Shown: positions 31,192 to 40,447 of the stretch, one piece after another
Layout: each line of letters opens with the position of its first letter
Numbering within the stretch: the first letter of the stretch is position 1
Origin: Mitosporidium daphniae
Lineage: Eukaryota > Microsporidia
Assembly (NCBI RefSeq): GCF_000760515.2
Contig: NW_013546289.1
Coordinates: forward strand, 1 to 64,000
Direction of reading: 5' to 3'
DNA: 64,000 nt
Translations under genes and position numbers: made by a program
Notes under the pieces: generated by a model
The model's input: only the letters and a program-made list of their open reading frames with translations
Told to the model about the DNA's origin: nothing
The model's database searches: none

Positions 31192-31866
31192 TTAAAAGAG
31201 CAATTTCTTATGTGAGTGCTCCGGGTGTACCAGGAAGCACTTGGCTTGAGGCTTCTCTGCCGTTGTCGAAGTTGAGACAGGAGTGGAGATGGACACGTAC
31301 GGCTCACATGAGGGGACAGTTACCGTTGATAGGCGGTTTTTCATGCAAGTTATCGTGTTAGTCAAAACAAATAAATCTGGCGTGGTGAGTGTAAAAGTGG
31401 TAATCGTGGGTTTGATTACAGTGCAGACCATGGTGGTGGGGATGCGCACAGAGACCGTGTCCAATTGGCTGGAGATTTTGGTAAACATACGCGTGCATAT
31501 GCTGTTCAGAGTCACCGTGTCTGCGCCTCTGGAGCTTGTCACCACAGAAACGACCGTTCTGCATGTTTCCTTTGTTTTTGTGACAACGAGAGGTGGGAGC
31601 TGTATCGACGACACTACCGGGGTTGCGACGGTCATGTAGCTGACAGAAAAATTGGTAAATGTCGAAACAGATGTCTCCGTAACGGTCGTGACGCTGGTGC
31701 TGATATCCTGAGCGGTTGTCGTTGGCAAGATGGAGGGTCGCGATAAATTGGAGATGGGGCAGCGGATAGCTTCGATGGTATCGTAATAGCAGACGCTTTG
31801 GGACAGAACAGCTCGCACTTCAAAGAATGCCAACACGAAAAGACATGTTCTAAAGTATGAGTTCAT
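31192..31866 (-). CDS. Secreted Thr/Ser/Val-rich protein
   Basis: A 224-residue intronless frame from ATG 31866. It has a clear signal peptide (MNSYFRTCLFVLAFFEVRAV, cleavage near LSQS). The mature part is rich in Thr, Ser and Val with little charge. It contains eight cysteines spaced through the chain, starting with VCYYDTIEAIRC. Runs such as TTVTETSVSTFTNFSVS suggest heavy O-glycosylation and beta structure. There is no GPI-like tail; the C-terminus is basic and polar. Not recognised. By analogy with other fungi it could be a cell or spore surface protein or an effector, but nothing in the sequence shows which. It ends 134 bp after the RAT1 stop on the opposite strand. Confidence 0.65.
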   Translation of the reverse strand: MNSYFRTCLFVLAFFEVRAVLSQSVCYYDTIEAIRCPISNLSRPSILPTTTAQDISTSVTTVTETSVSTFTNFSVSYMTVATPVVSSIQLPPLVVTKTKETCRTVVSVVTSSRGADTVTLNSICTRMFTKISSQLDTVSVRIPTTMVCTVIKPTITTFTLTTPDLFVLTNTITCMKNRLSTVTVPSCEPYVSISTPVSTSTTAEKPQAKCFLVHPEHSHKKLLF

Positions 31867-32050
31867 CGCTAACACAGCTGCATGGCACGGGGATTTTAAA
31901 GGGACCTCGCAACTGCTTCAGTTGGTCCAATTTTGACTGAAATTTTCACAATTTAATTTTTAAAATTTTCGCCGATGATTGGTCTTTGATTCTTGGGGAA
32001 CCATTCACATTGTTGCTCTTATTGATTTTGTTTGCTTATTTGTTTGCCAT

Positions 32051-32410
32051 ATGAAGTATGAACTTCCTGTTCCTGGATATATACACCTAAGATCGCCACC
32101 GGTTTCCTCTCTCAACCTGCCTTGCTCCTTTGAGGACGACGACGTTCCAGAATCCCCGCCAGTGTCGCCCTCGACGGATTACTTGTCTGCAATGGAGCTT
32201 TTGTACGAATCAAGGGCCAGAGGTGCAAAGTGGGACCACTCGATCATCATAAACGGGATTGTGTATAGGATCCGAAAATCCTGCGTGCCAAGCCCATGTG
32301 TGCTCAGGGCAAGAAAGAAAAAGCTTCCTTGTGGAAGAAAATATCCAACCGGGCTCGGTTGGCCGCAAAAGGCAGCATCGATTTTTGTTAGTCTCGATAT
32401 TTCGGAATAA
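32051..32410 (+). CDS. Hypothetical protein, about 119 aa
   Basis: Not recognised. The ATG at 32051 opens a frame with Pro/Ser/acidic sequence (DDDVPESPPVSPS), then ELLYESRARGAKWDHSIII and a basic stretch (RARKKKLPCGRK). The frame is open further upstream to a TTG at 31979, and an out-of-frame ATG at 31975 follows a strong AT-rich promoter-like element, so a missed 5' exon is possible. It converges on the TFDP gene with a 92-bp gap. Confidence 0.45.
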   Translation: MKYELPVPGYIHLRSPPVSSLNLPCSFEDDDVPESPPVSPSTDYLSAMELLYESRARGAKWDHSIIINGIVYRIRKSCVPSPCVLRARKKKLPCGRKYPTGLGWPQKAASIFVSLDISE

Positions 32411-32502
32411 AAACAAGTTGACGCGTTTGCTGCTGTTTGGTTTATTATTAACTCCTATTTTACAAAATGTCGATTGGAACGGCGCGCGATGGCGCTGACA
32501 AA

Positions 32503-33548
32503 TCAGCTTTTCTCTGAAGCCGACAAAAATTGCAGTCGAGATGACTTTGCGGTGGAGGCCAAAGTGACGTCATCCCACAACCCAAGAAGCGGAGAGGGGA
32601 GCGACGAGACCGGGTCAAGAATCGGTGTTTGATCGCCACATAGGCCCATCAGTTTGAGGAGCTCAAGATCCTCATGGATTGAAAATGGGGCATCAAAGTC
32701 AAAATAGTAATGCGTCCTAACCATAAAAGGCATCCCCAGCATACCTGTCCTCCAACATTTCGCAGTTTATGCGCGTGTCTTTTGGGGCATTGATCAATAT
32801 AAACGGAAGGTGCAAAATGTCTGATGAACAAGGAGAGCCGCTTGTATCTTCAGCAGATTTGTTCCTCAAAATGAGGTTCTTCATTGCAATATGCTAGGGG
32901 TGGGATATCTCGATGCTTACCCTTGAAATTAGATCCTGTACATGCTTTCTTTTTTGGAGAATCCGCTCTTCAATTGAAGAGCGCTCCAGCAAAAGAGATT
33001 CATAGTCATGAAGAAGGGTATTGGGCAAACCAACCCACGTAATTTCCTTCCTGTTCTTGTAAATTATGTTCATGGCCATCAAAACGTTCAGCGCATCATA
33101 GACTCTTCGGCGAATGTTTTTTTGGTCTCCCTACAGTAAAAAGGAATAAAATCGAAATCCAAATGCAAATCAACAAAAATATCAATGATGCATGAATGGC
33201 GGCCACATAGAAAGCACAATACCAAAAGTTCGCCGCCCAAATCAGCGACAAGCTCATCGGCAACCTAATCATAAATGCATGCCAGCAAAAGGGATACGCG
33301 CATTCGCAATGCAAAGGCATGAAAAGATGCAAAACAACGAAACGTACCTCATTATACGTGGTAACACCCTTTTCTTCCACTTTTTTACACACACACAGCG
33401 AAAAATGGCGGAGGCCTTTGGTGAGACATTGATTGCTACTTCCACGAAGGGGATGGGGGGTACTCCTAGCAGTCACTTTTCTGTGATCCGACGGCGAAGA
33501 AGCTGGAGTAAGCGTGGAGGAGTGGAGACCCGATGATTGTACAAACAT
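32503..33548 (-). CDS. TFDP: Transcription factor DP (E2F dimerisation partner)
   Basis: Five exons, about 271 residues. Introns: 33265-33347 (83 nt), 33131-33222 (92 nt), then 27 and 28 nt. The DNA-binding domain is complete: [33 protein letters not shown], and [20 protein letters not shown] with the [10 protein letters not shown] recognition motif. A coiled dimerisation helix follows ([20 protein letters not shown]). The marked-box region is [19 protein letters not shown] then [22 protein letters not shown] pairs with E2F to control G1/S genes. Dikarya lost E2F/DP while chytrid-grade fungi keep it, so its presence supports an early-diverging lineage. The first two introns are three times the local norm and fall inside the DNA-binding domain. 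Confidence 0.93.
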
Positions 33549-33793
33549 TGGTATATTTGCGAGGCACTGAGTGTAGCGAGTGTTGCAAAGATATGCCCTC
33601 TATGGTTCTTGAAAAAGATTGCACAAAAACCAGGGTGTGAAGTTGTAAGCCAAGCCTTTTTACCCTAGAAATCAATCGTAAAATCCCTTTAAATTCTAAA
33701 TTGTGCCCATTTGCAGCAATTCATTGCTAATACATTCTCAGCCTGGCAGATATGCCCATCTTGTGATTTGATTTAATTTAATTAAAAAATTAG
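33549..33793. promoter_or_regulatory. TFDP upstream region
   Basis: 245 bp between the TFDP start and the NAT10 stop. It ends in a TTTAATTTAATTAA tract next to the NAT10 stop. No gene is seen. Confidence 0.3.
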
Positions 33794-36700
33794 TCATTTC
33801 TCTGACTTTGACATGCACTTCAAAACGCGTCTTGATTCCTTCTTGGCCTCGATCTCTTGCAGGGTCTTAAGGTAGCCGCGACCGCTCTGCTTTTTCGACT
33901 CTTTTTGCACGGCCAAAGTCGACGATTTCGAAAGGTTCTTTTTCCCGTCCACGGCAGAACTCCATTGCTCATCGGCGATATCGATGGCATATTTCGATAT
34001 GTCCAGAGAATCGATCAATTCCTGCTGCTTTGAGCGAAAGGCAGAGTTGGCAGAAAGTGCAGAAATCCGAAGATCCTCATCTAAGCTTTGAGGCGTGGGA
34101 TCCCATGCCGCTTCGTCGGAAAGCGAGCGCTTTGATGTGTTGGGATTCGCTTGGCTTACACCAACATCCGATGTCGTTTGGAGAGACCTGGTAGCCCGAT
34201 TTTCCTCGTGACCTCTGAAAATATTAAAGAATTTCTTCAGTATCTTTGAAAGCATGGCCAACAGCTGCGAAGAGTTGAGGCCAAGAATATTTTCTAGATC
34301 GTCGATAGACTTCATCTGTCCTCCAATGGAGAGCAGAATTCCGCTTTGCACCGGAGTGAGAGAATCTGACGGCTTTAAAGAAAGCTTACCAAAGAAATAG
34401 GCCCTTGCAATGGTTGGGATCAGATCCAATATGACGTGGAAATCGGCGGTGTTGCTAAGATATGCCTCAAGGCGCCTTATGTCGAATTTCGAAAGCAATT
34501 CAATCACATTCGAGTCTTTGGCATCGGCAAATATGTTGTGTGTTTGCTGCTGCTGCTGCTGCATAAGCTCGAGAGCAAGGGCAATTGGCATGTCTCGAAA
34601 GGCCATCGGAAGCAGGTTGTAAAACCTGCAATAAAAGTCGTCAAAAAATAGCTTAAGCCAATCGGAGGGATTTTCGACAACAAAGTTCTTCAACATGATG
34701 ACGGTGTTTTCACCCGTAAGATCGTTCTTAGTTTGCCTGACATAAACAGGGAGAAACCCAAGGCGTTTCCAAAATTTTGCCAAGCTTTGAGTGAGACCAA
34801 ATGAGACGCCCACCCAATCCAGCCGCTCTGGAGCCCGCTCGTCCAGCCTGTAAAGCAACGGCGGTAAATTAGCACGAGGGCATAATGACTCCAAGTCCGT
34901 CTCTTCGCTCATATTAGAGTGTGCAGGACTATCCTGCTTTGGGTCTGCAAGTCTTTCATCAGAAAACATTTCGCCTCGATAGTATTGCTCAAGTAGGGTG
35001 ATTGCGCGAGTTCCATAGCCCATTTTCTGGAGCTCTGGGTGGGTAGCGATTCGGATAATTCTAGCACCAGAAAGACTGGCAAACTCGGTGTCCTGAAACT
35101 GGGTGGAAATTGTCCAAGGGATCAAATCGCCTCCTCCTCTTTGGCCTCTAGAAATAGATTTCAGGATGCTTTCCCTGGAAAGGGATCCCTCAATACAAAC
35201 TTGGAGTACACAAAGAATTTCAGGTATGCAATCTTCGTCAGCTCCAGAGGCTGGACCCAACAACACAAACAAATGGTGGGCAGGTGCATCGCTCATCAAC
35301 TGCAGATCGTTTGGTGTGTTTTTGTAGTGCGACGAGACATACAAAAACATCATTTTCTGAAGAAAGGTCTCAGAGGCTTCATGAAAAGAAAATAAAGTGT
35401 CTCGATTTACATAAAACAGCTGGCAATCTTTAGGATGCGGGCAAGAGGGAGAAGTGCTCTTTTTTACTTCGCCAACAGCATCAAAGCAAAGGAGTTTGTT
35501 GAGCCACTCTTCGATAAGGTCTTTTCTGGCATACCGGATCGGTGCTTCAAGCTTTATCTCTTTTAAGAAGCGTCCAGAGGATCCCCCCTGCTGTTCTCGC
35601 AACTGCTGAATGAGTTTCAGAGATAACGAGCGACCGGTGCCTTCATAACCATGGATTGTAGATGATAGCAATACCAAATACGGGCCAAGAAGCGATTTGA
35701 CCAAAGGCAATGGGATGGCCGCTGCCTCGTCGATAACAACAAGCTCTGCTTGGCCCAGTACTCGAAAATCTTCAGGAGCTATGTACTGGATGGTTTGGCG
35801 ATGCGTCTTGAAAATATTGACGCGAACCGTAATGCCCGAAAGCTCCTCAGAAGTGGCTTGTATGGCATCATAGTGGGTATGCTCATTATAGCCCAATGCT
35901 TCGAGGCCCTTGAACAGAAAGGAAAATAAAGTCCCCAAATTGGAAGGCGAAGGAGAAGTCACAAAAATGTTGGAGAAACCTTGTGACACGGCAACTGCCA
36001 TTGCAAGTCCAAGCGCGGCAGATTTTCCTCTACCTCGAGAGGCCGTTAAAGAGAGCGTAAATCGAAGGGACTTTGCAGATATGGCTTCGGCGATTGAAAT
36101 CAATGCGCGTGTTTGGTCGACAGTCTTGCAAAGATTGCCTATAGTACGAACCACGCCGTCAACCTCAGGTAGCTTGTCCAACATATCTTTGATCCGGGAA
36201 TTTTCCTGCTCTTGCAACGTAGAAGGATCCTTTTCAACCCCATCTTCGGTTGAAGAAAGCATGTTTCTGCTAAAGCTCGTAATCGGCAACACATTCAAGG
36301 AATCGTCGATAAACAAGCAGCTATCGCATCGAGAAAGGGAAAGAAGAAATCTTTCGTTGAACCTCCCGACGATATCTTGATCTTTAGTGCCTTCTGTTCT
36401 GTATCTGGAGTGTACGTCCATCGTCATAGTGTAAAGCTGGCGCAGTGAATTGATGTTATTCAAAAGCAAGACTATCATGCCACCGCCTCGAACGGTCTCG
36501 ATAGTTCGGGCCAGTAAGTTTGGAGTGAGCGCCTCAAAATCCTATAAGGAAAGGATTTACGAACACAATACCTGAAGCACACACATGCCGAATGTATTTC
36601 CGAGGATCTTTTCGCTCTCCTTATAATAGCAGTAGCGGATGTCGGTGGTCGACAAAAACCTGTCAAATAAATTATCTTCATTGGCAACGTCGTTTAAAGA

Positions 36701-36952
36701 AATTCCCTTTTTTTTCTTGTCCTCAAGCATTCTCATGCGCTTCTTTTTGTTTGAGGAAAACCCAAGCTCCTTTTTGTAGCACCATAAAACAGACGGACGC
36801 GCACAAACTTGTGCCTTTGAGAGCATGTAATGAAGGTGGATAATTTGATCCCTTCCATGGTCTCCTATCATTACAAAAAGAGACCGATGGTGATTGGACA
36901 CATTGAGCTCGATGAGCGTTTTAATGCGAGGGTCGATTTTCTTGCGGGCCAT
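33794..36952 (-). CDS. KRE33: RNA cytidine acetyltransferase KRE33/NAT10
   Basis: Two exons, about 1042 residues, full family length. One 30-nt intron lies between GMCVLQ and DFEALTPNLL, a contiguous invariant stretch in the family. The N-terminal DUF1726 part starts MARKKIDPRIKTLIE. The helicase-like ATPase has the Walker A motif ASRGRGKSAALG and the Walker B motif LVVIDEAAAIPLPLVKSLL. The GNAT acetyltransferase core follows with RIIRIATHPELQKMGYGTRAI. VSFGLTQSLAKFWKRLGFLPVYV is also conserved. The enzyme makes N4-acetylcytidine on 18S rRNA and some tRNAs in the nucleolus and is needed for small-subunit assembly. The C-terminus is Lys/Ser-rich. A divergent PMP3 gene starts 162 bp upstream. 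Confidence 0.96.
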
Positions 36953-37114
36953 TAAAAAAAATAAAATTTATAAATTTCATTAGGGTTGCTCCATATGCAC
37001 GCGGCAATGCAAGAAAGGTTTATCTGCATGTGTGTTGATTTGCTGATGCAATGGCACATGTTTATCTGCACTTTATCAAGAACGTCATACTGATGGCCGA
37101 AATACTTCTTTCCA
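36953..37114. promoter_or_regulatory. Divergent promoter KRE33/PMP3
   Basis: 162 bp. It contains ATTAGGGTTG (36980-36989), AT-rich ATTTATAAATTT and a poly-T/A tract next to the KRE33 ATG. Confidence 0.4.
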
Positions 37115-37336
37115 ATGTGTTCATGCTGTTGTGAAAGCTGCTACTGCGTTTTGAATGGCATTCTCGCCATTTTCATTCCGCCGCTAACCGTATTGATCGA
37201 TCGAGGCTGTACTAGCGACTTGCTGCTTAACATTCTTTTAACGCTGCTTGGCTGGATCCCCGGTACCATCCATGCCTGGTTTCTACTTTGCGAAAGCAGG
37301 GAATACCGAAGAGCCATGCACGAGTGTCCAAGATGA
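37115..37336 (+). CDS. PMP3: PMP3/UPF0057 small membrane protein, copy 1
   Basis: 73 residues. A Cys-rich start (MCSCCCESCYC) is followed by the UPF0057 core ILAIFIPPLTVLIDRGC, a hydrophilic turn, and the second helix LLTLLGWIPGTIHAWFLL. The core order P-P-L-x-V-x-x-x-x-G-C and the W-I-P-G-x-I-H-A motif are diagnostic. PMP3 proteins are two-helix plasma-membrane proteolipids that affect membrane potential and salt tolerance. The Cys-rich head may be palmitoylated (inference). The ATG at 37115 is the first before the core. Confidence 0.93.
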   Translation: MCSCCCESCYCVLNGILAIFIPPLTVLIDRGCTSDLLLNILLTLLGWIPGTIHAWFLLCESREYRRAMHECPR

Positions 37337-37363
37337 CCCAATAAAGTTTAATTTTAAACAAAA

Positions 37364-37492
37364 ATGTTCCAATCTCAGCCGTCGCCCCAAGAGATAGCCT
37401 TCAATCGCTACCAGGTCAAACTGGTGTGGTATCAAATTGGTGTCGTTGCAGCGCTTATTTTTATAGGTTTGCATGTGCAGATTTATTTTTAG
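37364..37492 (+). CDS. Candidate 42-aa single-helix membrane protein
   Basis: A short frame between the two PMP3 genes. It starts MFQSQPSPQEIAFNRYQ and continues into a membrane helix (IGVVAALIFIGLHV), ending TAG 37490-37492. It is preceded 28 bp after the PMP3 stop by TTTAATTTTAAA, the usual AT element. The layout (QPSPxE, then a tail anchor) recalls TOM5 of the mitochondrial import pore, but the match is too short to name. It could also be a chance frame. Confidence 0.4.
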   Translation: MFQSQPSPQEIAFNRYQVKLVWYQIGVVAALIFIGLHVQIYF

Positions 37493-37667
37493 CTCCCTTT
37501 TCTGTCGCCCGATACTTGAGGGCTTCAACCCAACCCTAACCCAGTCTTAATAAAGGCATTGCAACCTCTCGATCGCAGAAAACCACCAAATAAAAATAAA
37601 AATGCCACGAAATAAATAGCGCGTGGAATATTTGCCGCATCAATGATACCATCAATTTGTGCATCAA

Positions 37668-37868
37668 ATGTTCTGTGGAGAGTGCAGGCTATGCTTTGTT
37701 CTGAAAGTCACATTGGCCTTTCTGTGTCCCCAGCTTGTTGTCTTTATGGATCGGGGATTTAGTGTGCATCTATTTATTAATATCATTTTGAGCATGTTCC
37801 TTTGGATCCCCGGGGTCATACATGCTTTGATGGTGACGCTCAAGCCTAACTCTAAAACACCTAATTAA
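37668..37868 (+). CDS. PMP3: PMP3/UPF0057 small membrane protein, copy 2
   Basis: About 66 residues from ATG 37668 (an in-frame GTG lies nine bases upstream). The first helix is VTLAFLCPQLVVFMDRGF, with the G-C of copy 1 replaced by G-F and P-P by C-P. The second is LSMFLWIPGVIHALMVTL, with the W-I-P-G-x-I-H-A motif intact. It has diverged more than copy 1, so the pair is not a recent duplication. A CCAACCCTAACCC element lies about 125 bp upstream (37535-37548). Its stop is 31 bp from the convergent IES6 stop. Confidence 0.88.
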   Translation: MFCGECRLCFVLKVTLAFLCPQLVVFMDRGFSVHLFINIILSMFLWIPGVIHALMVTLKPNSKTPN

Positions 37869-37898
37869 GAAATTTAATAAACAATAAAAGCGAGCACG

Positions 37899-38306
37899 TC
37901 ATTTCATTACAAAGCTTGCATTTCGAAGTGCCAGGTAGTCTTGTATTTGGCTTTGGGAAAGTTTTTTGATCACTTGATAGGCATCGACGGACGAATATCT
38001 CAGTGTGGATCGAGGATCGACATATGCCATTTCCAGACCCGTAATGTCACAGTACTTTAGCTGCGGAAGTAGGGAGGGTAAAACATCCATTGAGCCCCAA
38101 GGGGAGCACAAAGGGTCAGAGGTCGATGTAGACGAAAGGCTTTTAATGCTTTTCCATTTTCGCTTTGATCCGATAAAAGAATTCCACTGTGGATTCTTGA
38201 AAGGCTTGGTGTTATGAGCGTCAAAGAGTCCATTTTGAAGGAGGGGGGCCTGCTGCGCGGCATTTTTGGGATTGGAAGACGACCCCCTTTTGGAGAGGAT
38301 AACCAT
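37899..38306 (-). CDS. IES6: INO80 complex subunit IES6/INO80C (YL1-C domain)
   Basis: 135 residues, intronless. After a Ser/Gln-rich start comes PFKNPQWNSFIGSKRKW, then the YL1 C-terminal domain: KYCDITGLEMAYVDPRSTLR and YLALRNASFVMK at the end. This order (F-K-N-P-x-W, then C-D-I-T-G-L-x-x-x-Y-x-D-P) is that of Ies6/INO80C rather than of VPS72, which is much longer. With ARP5 it forms the module that couples ATP hydrolysis to nucleosome sliding. The ATG at 38306 precedes MVILSKRGSSS; an upstream frame to 38369 starts with a non-ATG codon. Confidence 0.88.
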   Translation of the reverse strand: MVILSKRGSSSNPKNAAQQAPLLQNGLFDAHNTKPFKNPQWNSFIGSKRKWKSIKSLSSTSTSDPLCSPWGSMDVLPSLLPQLKYCDITGLEMAYVDPRSTLRYSSVDAYQVIKKLSQSQIQDYLALRNASFVMK

Positions 38307-38786
38307 ACTGCGGCTAAAAAAGCAGTCTATAAATTTTAACGACCCAACAATGAACAAACATTGGCCCAAATTGGGCTGTTAACCCTGGCATTGAGAACCC
38401 TAAATTTTGGGGATATCCACTGAAATCGCGATTGAAACCAAGGCTGGCTCCGTGTATTTGGGCCCCTAACCCTAAATGACCTTCGTGCTATGGCGGGTTA
38501 AGATTCCAGCTTCCAAATACGAGGAACACTCCAGAAACAATTGGCATGCAATATATGTATCTGGCATAAAAGTCGAGATTTATGTGTTCTAAATTGATCC
38601 GAAATACAGACACATGTTCTTATAATGCTTACGGATCGTTCTTGATGGATATCAGACTAACTTTGAACTTAATGCCCCGTGCCCGGCTTGAACCAGATTG
38701 AACTGCAAACCGACATCGATGTTGGCACTAAAATTAAACACTTCCAGTACATTTCGTAACATTGCGCCGTGGCATTTGTATATTTT
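38307..38786. promoter_or_regulatory. Divergent promoter IES6/COX6 with telobox elements
   Basis: 480 bp. Contains GAACCCTAAATTTTGGGG at about 38394-38411 and CCCTAACCCTAAATGA at about 38463-38478. The rest shows no gene. These are the clearest copies of the AACCCTA(AATTTTGG) element. Confidence 0.5.
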
Positions 38787-39218
38787 ATGATTTCCAATTT
38801 AAAATCGCTGCTCAAAATCAACCCACCACGGCAGTTTTTGTTTGCCGAACGCATTTTGAAAAAGAGCCTTGCTCCCCCTTTTGCATGTTCAAATTCGTAT
38901 TCATCATCGCGTGAACTGGATACTGTCGAGGCTTACGAGCGTGAATGGGTGGACTTTTTTAAAACGGCTCCCGACCAATTCGAGCTGTATCGTGGGCTCA
39001 ACAATGCCTTCTCTTATGACATTGTGCCGACGGTACCTATTGTGCGCGAGGTGTTACTTGCATGCCGTCGTCTGAATCATCTCCCCACTGCAATTCGTCT
39101 TCTCGCCGCCCTAAGAGCAAAGGTCGACACTGTGGACCAGTACAAGCTTTACCTTACGGCGATTGAAGACTTGCGTTTGGAGTTGGGAGTTCCTGCCCCC
39201 GAAGAAATTGGCGTATAG
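38787..39218 (+). CDS. COX6: Cytochrome c oxidase subunit COX6 (COX5A family)
   Basis: 143 residues, one exon. A basic, Ser-rich N-terminal extension (MISNLKSLLKINPPRQFLFA) looks like a mitochondrial targeting peptide. The mature core reads YEREWVDFFKTAPDQFELYR, GLNNAFSYDIVPTVPIVREV, LLACRRLNHLPTAIRLLAAL, and ends DLRLELGVPAPEEIGV. All are hallmarks of COX5A/Cox6. It is a matrix-side nuclear subunit of complex IV, so the organism has a working respiratory chain, unlike canonical microsporidia with mitosomes. The ATG at 38787 is used; an upstream GTG is ignored. RAD23 converges 46 bp after the stop. Confidence 0.94.
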   Translation: MISNLKSLLKINPPRQFLFAERILKKSLAPPFACSNSYSSSRELDTVEAYEREWVDFFKTAPDQFELYRGLNNAFSYDIVPTVPIVREVLLACRRLNHLPTAIRLLAALRAKVDTVDQYKLYLTAIEDLRLELGVPAPEEIGV

Positions 39219-39264
39219 AAAGAAATAAATTTACTGGTTAGTACTGATCGTTGGTGCTAGGATT

Positions 39265-40417
39265 TCAATCGTTAATTGCATCTTCGCGATTGATGCCAGT
39301 GTCATCGTCGTTGGGGGTATCGAAGAGATAATTTGCCGCCAGGGATTCGTCCTTGTCGCAGGCAAAAAATGCTTCTATTGCTCTTTGGCGAGGGAATCCC
39401 AAATCAACCAGTCGGTCTATTGCCTCCTTTTCTTGTGAAGATACTTGAATGTATTGGGTATGTGGAATGGCAGTTGCGCTTTCAATAGGCATGCCAGAGC
39501 TCTCGAGCACTGCATTTTGGCCCAATATTTGATCCGGAACATCGATGTCTTCATTTATTTCTTCAGACACTTCCTCATCAAATACTTCTTGCTCGGAATC
39601 ATTATTGTCTGTGGCACCTTGTCCCTCCTCTTCATCGTCTTCTTCCAGAAGGGCCAGAAATTCGGTCTGGTTTTCATTGATTAGCTATGGTAAGGATTAT
39701 CATGGGATACTTGAAGAAGCCGTGGATTTACGCTGCCGATTTGCTGAAGAAGCGGCTGCAATAAGTGAGGTTGTCGGTTCAGCAAAGCCCTTAACTGCTG
39801 GAACTGGGGATCGGTTTTAAGGAACGATAACGATTGCAGGCCACCGTTTCCGGCAGAGAGCCCATATGTGTCGTTATCGGATGGCTCTGGAATGTTCCCT
39901 GAAAAATGTGTCAAAGAGCTAGCTTACCTGAGAATAAATATTCGGCCGCCCTATCTGGATCGTTAAATGCTGCCTTCATGGCCTTTACGACGATATCCCT
40001 ATCAAAGCCGCCCATTTCCATTAATGTAAGGATTTCTATCTCATGTTCCGATGTATTTTCTGTATCGGCAGCTCCATTGGCGGGAGGCGCTTCTTTAGCA
40101 ACTTCCGGCAATTTCTTTGTTTCGCTTTGGATAGCGGATACTGGCGGTACTGGAGATGTTGCCGAAACTTTCTTCTTAATCATCATCACCAGAAAGTCTT
40201 TGTCCTTGACATTGCAGCTAGATATGGTCGAAGAGTCACCGAGAACTTTGCCTACAAATAAAAAGCCAGAATTACCTTGGAAAATTATTATTTGCGAAGC
40301 AAAACCAAACCCTTCCTGAGCTTCGATGGTCTGCTTTACAGTCTGGATGGAGGCCCCATCGTCAACCTCGATGGAAAAGGTCTTTTGTTGAAGGGTTTTT
40401 ATGGTAAGTTTAATCAT
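39265..40417 (-). CDS. RAD23: RAD23 ubiquitin-receptor / DNA repair protein
   Basis: Four exons, about 357 residues. Introns of 24 nt (40252-40275), 29 and 26 nt. The 24-nt one lies in the ubiquitin-like domain (IIIFQG then KVLGDSSTIS) and has no stop, so retention would insert eight residues in frame. The UBL is residues 1-75 (MIKLTIKTLQQKTFSIEVDD). UBA1 is EIEILTLMEMGGFDRDIVVK. The XPC-binding domain has DPQFQQLRALLNRQPHLLQP and LINENQTEFLALLEE. UBA2 is DRLVDLGFPRQRAIEAFFAC. RAD23 carries ubiquitylated proteins to the proteasome and stabilises RAD4/XPC. The neighbouring GPN3 gene ends 30 bp upstream of its ATG on the same strand. Confidence 0.95.
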
Positions 40418-40447
40418 TAAAAATTAATAACCAAATTTTCAATTTAA

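Noticed and set aside
31192-31866. Polar tube or spore-wall protein
   Set aside because: A signal peptide and Thr-rich composition alone do not identify such a protein; no family motif was seen.
38396-38478. Telomere or subtelomere
   Set aside because: CCCTAA units are single or double and sit in promoters between housekeeping genes; there is no long array and both window ends are coding.
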